Origin: Asterias amurensis | Lineage: Eukaryota > Echinodermata > Asteroidea > Forcipulatida > Asteriidae | Assembly (NCBI RefSeq): GCF_032118995.1 | Contig: NC_092667.1 | Coordinates: 4,270,931 to 4,334,930, forward strand | Reading direction: 5' to 3' | DNA: 64,000 nucleotides | In this document: positions 12,100 to 22,462 of the stretch, piece after piece | Position numbering within the stretch: position 1 is the stretch's first letter | How the letters are laid out: each line of letters starts with the position of its first letter | Made by a program: the position numbers and the translations under genes | Notes under the pieces: model-generated | The model's database searches: none | What the model saw: only the letters and a program-made list of their open reading frames with translations | Told to the model about the DNA's origin: nothing

Positions 12100-14300
12100 A
12101 AGAGAAGCCAGTTCCTCAAACAGCGATTCGCTGAAGGGAAGGGACGGTGCACTAGTTGAATGATTACCAGCCAGTTGAAAGAGAATAAAGTGGGATAGAT
12201 GACCCTGTCATACTTTTTATAGGAAACACAGCACACTATTCCATCACTTCATTCCCCATCCATCCTTCAAAATTGGTTACAACTATAATTTATTAATTTG
12301 TTTAATTAACATGTAATTGTTGTATTGAATAGTGTTTACATGTTTTGTTTTGTTTGACTGAGTGTCCATTGTTTGTGAATGTTGCATTGTGTTGTTTTGT
12401 ATCAGTCACTGTTCTCTCCTTAATGTTTATTGTTTCTTGCTCTTGGCACAAGTCAGTGATAATGTTTATCCTGTTCATTTATTGTCAATCCGCAGAACAT
12501 TTTCCACTGTTAAAGTATCATGTGTTGGCACAACGTCACACTTGATAAGTTTGATGATCTTTTTTTACTCCTATGTGGTTCAGTTTTTCATGAAGCAGTT
12601 GACTACATGTTGACTTTCAATACTGATCCTTCTTTTTTTTCCATAGACATTTCCAAAGACACATTTCCATAGACACATTTTTCCATAGACTCATTTCAAA
12701 TGCTGGCACATATCTTGATGAACTTGATGATGGTTTGTCGTGGGTGACTTGTCAAAACTGCCTGGAGTTTGTTCTGTTCACATCGATTTTCCATAATTGA
12801 TCCTGACTTTTCACTGTAACAATGTCAGTTGCTGACAAATCTTTTCAAACTGAGGCTATTCATTCTTAAAAGTTGTGTTTCCCCCTGGAAAGATTGTCTC
12901 TTTCATGTCCACTACCACAATATTAAACAAGTAATAGATTTCCATACATCCATACATATTCATACTTTAATACAATGATAAAGGCAAATAATAAATCGGA
13001 TGACTATTACTCAATTAATTATGAATGCACAATATCACATTTTGAGTCCAAAATCATCAGACATTGTTCACCATGGAGAACTCCATTACATTGTTGTTTC
13101 AAACAGTTCACATGTCCCAAATGAATATTTGCACAAGCACGTCACTCCATGTTTGTGTGCAGTGCGTTCAATAAGTCTTTGAGGTGGCTTCTTGGATTTC
13201 CAACTCGTGAGTAAATATCTTAAAGTTTTAACTGCCTTTGGCATCGCTAATTTTGAAGACACTGTCAAATGAAGAATTAGCCCAAAATGTTTGAATCGAA
13301 GAAGTCTCAGTCCTTAAGAAATTGTGCTTTGATTAGTTTGTTTATTTGTACATATGTATGACTGCAGTGTTTTTGTTAAAAGATGTTAATGTTTCATGAT
13401 TGTTACAAGATGTTTTTTTATTTTTAACCTACATTTATTTACCAACAACTAGTTTTTAAAAGTCCCAAGTCCTAGTCTATCACTTTCATTCATCAATGCA
13501 TCTATCATTTTAAAACTTTCACTCACATCCTTTCAAAATTACTAACAGTGATTTTTACTCACAGTGAGCTGAGGGTACAGGTCTTTGGAAACTACCAAAA
13601 ACATATTGTATCCTGCCTTTAAAGGGATGGCACAAGGGATTAAAACGGCCTTATTTGTTGACGGTATTGGCTTAAACACTGATGAGTGAAGACTAAGAAT
13701 TCCTCAAAATAAGCCAATGGACAGAAGAAAAAGGAAACCAGCACCAAGTTAGGTTTTCAGTAAAACTATCACCATGGTTACAAATGGACGATCAATATTA
13801 AACCGACAAATAGAGAAGTTGGTGTTTCGGTGGACACTGCGAATTGAGAAGTTCTCATTTGAGACACAGATGACAAAAAGGCTGAGATTGGTTTACAAAA
13901 AATAGCTCTTCTCCTTGAACTTCCACCACTATGTTATGTTACTCATTACATAGACAAATTATGATCAATACGGTGTACCGTGTATTAAGTTGCCCTTCCT
14001 TTTGAGGTAAACAAGATAAACAAAGTATGTTATGTGAATTTAAGGACATTTGGTCAACTAAGATTACCTCAAGAAGGCAACATAAATAATAAGACAAAAA
14101 AAGTATGTTGACTAAGCCTACTTAACCATCTCTCCACTTAAACTTTGAATGACATAGCCTAATATCTTCAACTACCAACAATGAGGTAAAGAAATCCTCA
14201 GAGAGCCAAAGAGAAACAATTAAGACAGAAGGGATAAAAAAAAAAATTACAATGCTACCACAATGTAACAAACATGGCCTTAACTTTAAGTTATTCATGG
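12100..14300 (+). repeat. Large duplicated block, copy A
   Basis: This block is collinear with 16450-18430. Shared anchors in order are TGTTTGACTGAGTGTC, GAATGTTGCATTGTGTTGTT, CATAGACATTTCCAAAGACA, CTTGATGATGGTTT, TATGACTGCAGTGTTTTTGTT, GACTAAGAATTCCTCAA and AACTATCACCA. It ends in a segment reading CCTTAAC-TTAAG-ATGCATGGAGGC-like, leading into the GGGTCCATAGGCC minisatellite. Many small indels separate the copies, so the duplication is not recent. No gene is recognisable inside it. Confidence 0.8.
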
Positions 14301-16205
14301 AGGCATAGGCCTTAAATAAAGATGGGTCCATAGGCCTTAACGGATGGGTCCATTATGGACCTTCTTGTTAAAGATGGGTCCACAGGTCTTATTAGTAATA
14401 TATGGGTCATAGGGGTAGGCCTTAACATATGGGTCCATATAGGTCTAATACATAGCAAAGGTGGGTCACTAGGCCTTAAAAAAAAACATGGGTTCATATT
14501 AGGCCTTAATATATAGTAAACATGGGTCCATTAGGCATTAAACGATGCCATGGGCAATAGGCCTTAATACATAGTTAATATGGGTCCATATAGACCTTAA
14601 AAGATTGGTTAGTATACGCCTTATAATATAAGAAAAGAAGAGTCAATAGGCCTTACAAGATGGTTCAATATAGGCCCTAATACAAGTAAAGATGGGTCCA
14701 TAGGCCTTACAAGATGGGTCAATATAGGCCCTAATACAAGTAAAGATGGGTCAATAGGCCTTACAAGATGGGTCAATATAGGCCCTAATACAAGTAAAGA
14801 TGGGTCCATAGGCCTTACAAGATGGGTCAATATAGGCCCTAATACAAGTAAAGATGGGTCCGGCCATAGGCCTTACAAGATGGGTCAATATAGGCCCTAA
14901 CACAAGTAAAGATGGGTCCATAGGCCTTACAAGATGGGTCAATATAGGCCCTAATACAAGTAAAGATGGGTCCATAGGCCTTACAAGATGGGTCAATATA
15001 GGCCCTAATACAAGTAAAGATGGGTCCGGCCATAGGCCTTACAAGATGGGTCAATATAGGCCCTAACACAAGTAAAGATGGGTTCACCTTAAAAGATGGT
15101 CCATATGCCTTAATACTTAAGATGGGTCCATAGGCCTTAAAAGATGGGTCCATAGGCCTTAAAAGATGGGTCAAATATATAGGCCTTAATACAAGTAAAG
15201 ATTGGTCCATAGACCTTTAAAGATGGTCCATATGCCTTAATACTTAAGATGGGTCCATAGGCCTTAAAAGATGGGTACATAGGCCTTAATACTTAAGATG
15301 GGTCCATAGGCCTTAAAAGATTAGATGGGTCAATAGGTCTATATAGATAGGTCCAAATAGGCCTTAAGACAAGTAAAGATGGGTCCATAGGTCTTAAACG
15401 ATGGGTCCGTATAGGCCTCTACAGGTAAAGATGGGTACATATGCCTTAAAATAGGTCCATAGGCCTTTAGATGGGTCCAACAATAGGCTTTAATAAGTGG
15501 GTCATTATGCCTTAAAACGAGTAAAATGGGTCTATACTATAGACAACAATGGGCTCATAGGGGTTTATACATACAGATGAGTACATGTGCATTGAAAGAT
15601 GGGTCCATATTATAAACCTTGATACATATGTAAAGATATGGGTCCATAATATGCCTTAAAAATTGGTTCATAGGCCTTATAATACAAGTAAAGGCGGGTC
15701 CATAGGCCCTACTCATACGCTAGTAAAGATGGGTCCATATCTAGGCCTCTAATACAAGTAAAGATTGGTCCATTAGGCTTTTAATAAATATTGAAAAGGT
15801 ACCTTTTCAATGTTTATTAAAGGGCTATAATTATGGATGCCATAGTTGGGTCGATAGGCCTTAAAAGATGGGTCAATATAGGTCTTAATACAAGTAACAA
15901 TGGGTCTTTAGGCCTTTATATCTACAGATGGGTACATATGCCTTAAAAGAAGGGTCCATACTATATACCTTAGTACAAAAATGTAAAGATGTAGGCCCAT
16001 TTGCCCTAAAAAATATTGTCCATAGGCCTTAATACAAATAAAGGTTGGTTCACATGCTTTTAAAAATGGGTCCATAGGCATTATTTGTAAGTAAAGATGT
16101 GTCCATAGCCCTCTAATACAATTAAAGAGGGGTCCATATAGGCCTTTAATAAATATTGAAAAGATTTCTTTGCAATGTTTATTAAAGACTCATATATGGA
16201 TGCCA
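14290..16205. repeat. GGGTCCATAGGCCTTA minisatellite array
   Basis: Nearly 2 kb is built from a core of (GAT)GGGTCCATAGGCCTTA with spacers. At 14640-15080 the array is homogeneous in a higher-order unit of about 60 bp, alternating TAGGCCTTACAAGATGGGTC with AATATAGGCCCTAATACAAG and TAAAGATGGGTC. On either side the copies are diverged and irregular. The repeats hold reading frames open (MDPSLLVLGPIL-type peptides), which are artefacts. Two related palindromes, at 15781-15820 and 16144-16187, sit inside. Confidence 0.9.
15781..15820. repeat. Near-perfect 40-bp palindrome inside the minisatellite
   Basis: The left arm TTAATAAATATTGAAAAGGT and the right arm match as reverse complements with one mismatch and no loop. 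A diverged second copy with a small loop lies at 16144-16187 (TTTAATAAATATTGAAAAGA and its complement). Confidence 0.85.
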
Positions 16206-16217
16206 TAGTAAAGAATT

Positions 16218-16400
16218 CACTATAGCCGTCCTCCCGAGGTAGGTCCCAGTGGCTTCCCATCCACTATGCGTCTCCATCGGTCCCTGTTGTTTGTCGATGT
16301 CCTACTGCTGCCTCGTCAGCCTCTTCACAGAAGTGCTTGATATCCTAGAACCACCTGTTTCAGCTCCACCTTTGGGTCTCCTTCCTGCTAATAGTTCCCT
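16218..16400 (-). mobile_element. Possible LINE 3'-end fragment
   Basis: On the minus strand one frame reads RDRWRRIVDGKPLGP, which resembles the Trp/Arg-rich C-terminal tail of several non-LTR reverse transcriptase proteins. Upstream, in other frames, there is an Arg/Gly-rich LLAGRRPKGG stretch as in the same tails. Base composition differs from the flanking satellite (more GC). Only a short decayed piece is present; the assignment is tentative. Confidence 0.35.
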
Positions 16401-16449
16401 CTGGGAGAACTTTGGGCCTTAACACATAGTAAAGATGTCCTTGTGCCAA

Positions 16450-18430
16450 TTCCGCACACACACCAGTTCAAGATGACAACGAGTTAATATGTAGAAGAAA
16501 GTAAGCGAAATGACCCATCAAGAAGAGTATGAGATGGCCACCAGTTGAAATAGATAAACATGGGATAGTTGATCCACCAGAGAAGAAAAGGGACAAAGTG
16601 GGGAGGGTGGGGGGGGGGGGGTGACCCACATATAAGGAGAAAGTAAAAGGGATGGCCCATTACTTTCATCAGTGCTCAAACACTTGGTATTGGAAAGTAC
16701 CAATACCCCCACACTATTGCAATCACTTCATTCATTATCATTCCTTTAAAATTGGTACAAATAGTTGATTAATCTAACATTTGATTAATTAAACAATTAA
16801 AAATAACATGTAATTGTTCTATTTTAATGATGTTGACATGTTTAGTAGTTTTGTTTGTTTGACTGAGTGTCAATTGTTTGTGAATGTTGCATTGTGTTGT
16901 TTTTTTAACAGTCACTGTTCTCTCCTTTAAAGTTTATTGTTTCTTGCTCTTGGCACAAGTCAGTGATCGATAATGTTTATCCTGACTTCTTTGTTCATTT
17001 ATTGTCAATCCTCAGAACATTTTCCACTGTGTTATTGTTTGTTAGCACGCAGCACTTATTCCATAGACATTTCCAAAGACAATTCCATAGACAATTCCAT
17101 AGACACAGTTTTTCCATAGACATATTTCAAATGCTGGCATATCTTGATAAACTTGATGATGGTTTTCCTCTTGGATGACTTGTCTAAACTGTCTTGAAAG
17201 TGCTCAGTTCACATTGACTTTCCATAATTGATCTTTTCACTGTAACATTGTCAGTAGTTGACACAAATCATGACAACTTGAGGTGAGGCTTTTTATCCTT
17301 AAAATGTCATTATGTTATATTGGAAGCTGCTTGTCCCCTGGAAAGCATATTGCCTATTGGGTTTTACATAAATTGACCAAAAATGTGTAATTAGGAAAAG
17401 ATTTCCATACATCCTTACATTTTCATATTTTAATACAATGATAAAGTACAGATATTTGTTCATCAGTGAAGGGCAAAAAATAAATCACATCACTAATAGC
17501 ACAGTATCAAACTGTCTTTAGAGTCCAAAATCAGCAGCATGGTGTTTCAAACAATCCTGGTCGATTCACATGTTCCAAAGAATTTCGCACAATCCTGGTC
17601 ACTCTTGTTCGCGTGCAGTACATTCCATAGAGTGTCAGAGGTGGCTTTTTGGATTTTCCAATTCCTGAGAAAATATCTTGAAGTTTTTAATTGTCTTGGC
17701 ATGGCTAAGTTTGAAGTCACTGTTCAAATGAAGAAGTAGTCCTTAAAAGTGTTCAAATCGAAGAAGTCTCATTGCCTAAGAAATGGTGCATTTAACGGTT
17801 TGTTTATTTGTACAAAATATGTATGACTGCAGTGTTTTTGTTCAAGTTGTTTATGTTTGATGACTGTTACAAATTGTTCTTATTTTTGACCTACATTTAT
17901 TTACAAATAATTTGTTATTAAAAGCCTAAATGTCCCCTATCCATTTTCATTCATCAACTCATCTATCACACTCACATCCTTTCAAAATTACTTACATGAT
18001 TTTTATACCAAGTGAGGATACTGGACTTTGGCTATTACCAAATTAGTACCCTGCCTTCAAATAGATGGCTCAAGGGATGGTATAAAAAGTTGCCCCCTTT
18101 TAAGGCAATAAAAAGTTAATGATTTTGGCTGAAACACTGAGGACTAAGAATTCCTCAATAAGCCAATTGAAAGAAAGACAATGGTGAAAACTAACACCAA
18201 GTTTAGTTTCCAGGCATAAAACTATCACCACGGTAACGAATACATGAATGACCAGGGTAATCAACCAACAACCCTGATGATAATAAATCCCCAAGCAGCC
18301 AAATAAAATGACAGATAAGACGGACGATAAAGAGTAAACGTAATATTATTTCACCATAAAAATAAATGATGATTTAAAAAAAGACTGCCTTAACCTTAAG
18401 ATATGCATGGAGGCCCATGTCTTTACATAG
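16450..18430 (+). repeat. Large duplicated block, copy B
   Basis: Second copy of the block at 12100-14300, in the same orientation, with the same ordered anchors. Its right end runs into sparse GATGGGTCCA...CTTTAAAATACATAG words at about 18420-18530. So the duplicated unit is the 2-kb block plus the beginning of the minisatellite. Copies A and B are about 4.3 kb apart start to start. Confidence 0.8.
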
Positions 18431-18520
18431 AAAATTTGGGATGCCTACTAAATACACAAGTCCATAAGGTCTTATACATAGTACAGATGGGTCCACACGC
18501 TTTAAAATACATAGCGATGG

Positions 18521-18565
18521 GTCAAATTAATTATCTTATGCGCATCTTAAGATAATTAATTTGAC
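18521..18565. repeat. Perfect hairpin, 18-bp arms
   Basis: Arms GTCAAATTAATTATCTTA (18521-18538) and its exact complement at 18548-18565 flank a short spacer containing TGCGCA. It marks the junction between the end of block B and the next tandem array. Confidence 0.85.
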
Positions 18566-18574
18566 ACATCAACC

Positions 18575-19790
18575 CTTATGCAGATGTGAGGATTAAGAAT
18601 TCCTCAGACGAACCAAACAAATGCAGAAAGAGATCAGCATACCCATGATACAAGGATTAAATCCTACAACTCATGATTTCTCAGAGCCCTAAAAATTAAG
18701 ACAAGTGATGTTTTATTTTGATGGCCCTACTTAAGTTTACCAAACAGTTTGTTAACATGCATGACGACAGCTCCATCTAATAGGAGATTATTTGGATTTA
18801 CCATTTATGGGGATAAAAGATTCCTTAGATGAGCCATTATAGGCAGGAAGAGATTAGATACACTTGATACAAAGATTAAATCCTACATACACTACCCATT
18901 TTCTCAGAACCCTAACACAAGTGAGTTCATATTTCTATGACCCTAATTGAGGAGACCACAAAGTTTTTAAGCACTAACAGCTCTAACTGAGAGGATATTA
19001 TTTGTGAGGACCAATGATGAGGATTGAGGATCCCTCAGATGAGCCAGTTAGGTAGGAAGATATTAGCATACACATGCTACAGGATTAAAACCTACTACTC
19101 ATCAATTATGATTTCTCAGAGCCCTAACACAAGTGAGATTATATTTATATGACCCTTTTTCAATTTCCCCAGATTAATTGACAAACTCTGAGGATTAAGG
19201 ACTCCTCAGATGAGCCAATACAAGGAGATCAGATACACTAGATACAAAGAAAACCTATATTAAAACTCATCAACCATGAGTTATGTGAACCCTAAAGATT
19301 ATTTTGTAAACACCTTCTATATGGAGACTATATTAAAGATTTTAAAAACTTTCACAGCTCTTAAGAGGGTATTATTTGTATTGACCAATATTGAGGGTTA
19401 GGAATTCTCCACATGGTACAAAGAGTAAAAAAAATGCAAGGTTTGAAAACATTCAAGTCATCAACCATGAATTCTCAAGACCCTACACAATTGAGACATC
19501 TCTGTGAAATTACTTCAGATAATTGAGTAGAATATGTAAAGCAATTAGCAAGATAAGTTCTCAAAAGAACACCTTTCTACCCATAGACATACACATAATG
19601 TGTTACCGAAAACCAATAATATTAAATTTAGTTGTTTTTGTGTTACTCAATACAGCAGCCTTTACCTGCTGTTAGTAAACACACCTTCTAGGGAGACCAC
19701 AAAGTTTCCATGACAACAGCTCCACTATAAGTGGAGACAATTTGTATTGACCAATATTTTTATGAGGATTAAGAATTCCTCAATAAGGCC
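18575..19790. repeat. Degenerate tandem array of about 200-bp units
   Basis: Units share GAGGATTAAGAATTCCTCAGA(T/C)GAGCCA, then GGAAGAGATTAG, ATACAAGGATTAAA, CTACAACTCATCA and TTCTCAGAGCCCTAACACAAG. Unit starts fall near 18583, 18808, 19014, 19185, 19387 and 19755; the last gap holds extra sequence. The same word (AGACTAAGAATTCCTCAA) occurs near the end of blocks A and B, so this array probably grew from the end of that block. Confidence 0.8.
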
Positions 19791-19799
19791 ATCAGGAAA

Positions 19800-22462
19800 T
19801 AAGAGACGAGACAAAGAGTACAAATCGTACAGTGAGTGTTACCCCAACACAATTACTTGTCCACATTCAAGGACTGGCATTGGCCTACAGCCAAAACAGA
19901 GGATAACCAATCCTCAAGTGCCAAAAGAAACAACACACATAATAGTCAGAATCTTTCCACATATGTATGCATGTTTTAAACTCTAACAGATGTACACCTT
20001 TGACAGGAGTACATCTCTAAGATTTGAAAACTCATGCATACTTCCTTTCACTCAAACAGTTTCACTTCATCCATCTAGGTCTATCATTAAACAAAAAATT
20101 ATAAAAAGAAAACCTTAAAATTTACACTAAATTTTATATTTATGGTTAAAAAAATATGATATTGAAGGATTTTACCATTAATTTAAGACCTACTTATTTT
20201 GTTAAGTTGTTGAGCAGTTTATGTCTGTTGTTTGTTTGTTTTGGTTCTGTAATGTTTGATGTTCTGTTGTTGATGTTTGTTGTGTTTGGATATAATGCAC
20301 CATTTCATTGTCCATTGCTCGTGAAGAGTTACTCTTCAAATTTTTTTAATGTTTTGATGGAGAGATGTTCTCGGACACTCTCTAAAAACGGTTTCTGCGA
20401 ATTGGTTCTTTTTCTGAAGAAGAGTCACACAGTTGGCTTCCTATCTGAAGTCTATTTTTAATATCAGTTTATTTCAGTTCAGTTCAGTTCAGTTTATTTC
20501 CACTCAATCAGTGGAATATTGAGGAGAATGTGGATTATCTCAACCTTGTTGTCGAAGAGATGCATTGACGCATTCTTGGGTCATGACCCCTATTCATTGT
20601 CAACTCCGGAACGAGACAGATGTTTCACACAATAGTTCAAGTTATACAATTTCCATTGTAGTGCGCCTCTACTGCTGCATTCAAGTTCTGTTTTTTTAAT
20701 TGGATTAACTTAAGCTATTTACATGTCTAGACCACAAATACCTTCATAGACACAGGTTGAACTATTTAAAAATGCACTATTTGTGAAATGTTTTAGTGGG
20801 CTAGACAGACCCAAATGGTCAGGAATGTTTTGTGCTGAGTTGGCACAGCACAGACGCATTCATTTTACATGATAGTTAATAGAAAATTCTCAGTACTAAT
20901 GTTCCCTTGACATTTACTAATACTAGCATACATACCCCAAATTCCTCCGGTTTCTCTCGGGCATTTCTTTAATTCACTTGCAGTTTACAACAATTTGAAA
21001 ACTCACCCAAATCCTCCGCTGTGTTCATGTGAGCCTACACGCACAAAACATTTCATAGTCGAGCTTGGTCCCATGAGAAATTACTGCATTCAGTTCAAAT
21101 TTTCCCGGAAAATATGTCCTCCGCCGAGATGAAAAAGACGCCAGTTCCATCAGCAAACGTTTCCGGTCAATGTTTGAGAATAAAAACGACACATAATGTG
21201 AGAAAAGGAAATTCATGTGAACAAAATTCTCACAGAATTTTAATAGAGTCAGTTCTGCATTAGAATTTCACTGCTACTGAAAAAAGCGCAACAGAGCTTG
21301 GTGTCACTTTTGCATTTTTCTTCGGGGCGCCGGCGGTTCACTCTAAATTATATCCTTACGCGTCACATAAAATGTCTTCAAATTTCAACTTTTGTTCAAT
21401 AAAACTTCTGATATTCTTGAACAATATTCTCAATATGGCTTAAGGAGGATAACTTTGCTGTTTATTTCAATTTTTGTGTCGAAATCTGAAACAAATAAAC
21501 CTATTTTTCCTTGATGTGAAAGGATACACTGACCCCTTCACAACCCACGAGGAAAGAGAAAAATGTTGTCTGCTAAAATTTTAGGGGAACCATTTTAAGG
21601 CTCGCCATTGGTCAGCAGCTGTGACAAACCTGCTACTGATTGGCTAATTAAGAATGCGTTATGCAAATATCCTCACGATGGTCACATGATGAGCTATTAA
21701 TAACTGTATCAAAAACAATTCTAAGCGTTGCTCTTGGCTGGTTTCCTGCTAATTTTGAAGTTAGTAGCAAGTCTTTTGGTAACCAGTGTTGTGTACTAAT
21801 TGAGCACGTGACTATGATAGCCATGTAACTCTACGTAAAGCAGTGTAGTGTGTTTTGTTTGATGTTTTATGTGTGTTCTTTTAGTGACATTGGATGTATA
21901 GGCCATACTTTTTAGAGGTAAACTGGCCGCATTTACACCAGGAGTGCGATGATAACCCTGACATTTAGATACGGATGAAAATATCATTTCCAAATAATGA
22001 AATCACTTTGCGGTAAACTAATTTACAAAATAAACAATCAGAAAAGGCGGTTTGCAACTTCATTCTAAAGAATTCCCCTTTTCTAAGTTTGGGCATGTAT
22101 TTTTCGGAAGAGGAAAAAGAACATTATTTTTTTGGCAGAGGGGTGCTTGCGTAGACATAACTGTAAGTTAGACAACATGCTGTTAACTGTATTGTTCGAT
22201 TGGTCTAATTGAAACTTGTCCGCGAAACAAAGTGGAAACCAGGTATCTCAAACCATGGAGGTTCAATTATCTCAAACTGATTTAACTGGATACAATGCGG
22301 TCAGTCAACGATCTTTGACCTTTTGTATGTAAACAACGGCGAACAAGCTGACACAGAAAATCTGGGGGCGCCCTTGGCACTGCTGTTTGGCTAAGCAGAG
22401 TTGTTACATCTAACTCTTAAAAATTGTCTCGGGAGAAGGAATTTTGATTGGATTTTGTTACC
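19800..22462. other. Intergenic upstream of xylose isomerase
   Basis: No gene seen. An (AGTTC)n stretch at 20473-20500 beside AGTTTATTTC looks like the reversed 3' tail of a LINE. Between 21300 and 22400 the sequence is richer in GC and CpG (for example GGGGCGCCGGCGG near 21323) and has two ATTGG/CCAAT-type motifs at about 21607 and 21639. This is a plausible promoter zone for the isomerase gene. A 5' UTR cannot be placed. Confidence 0.4.
20466..20510 (-). mobile_element. LINE-type 3' tail (GAACT)n
   Basis: Read on the minus strand, a TGGAAATAAA segment is followed by four GAACT units and GAAATAAA. Short tandem tails of this kind are typical of CR1/L2-like non-LTR elements. No coding part is recognisable here. 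Confidence 0.4.

Noticed and set aside
14312-15210. Long open frames with MDPSLLVLGPILTHLVRP-type repeats on the minus strand
   Set aside because: They are produced by the tandem minisatellite. They have no start or splice context, and the peptide simply mirrors the DNA repeat.
14290-16205. CRISPR-like array
   Set aside because: Repeats lack constant length and unique spacers, and the genome is plainly eukaryotic; this is a minisatellite.
20156-20461. 101-codon open frame rich in Leu/Phe/Val
   Set aside because: AT-rich chance frame with no domain, no splice sites and no matching neighbours.
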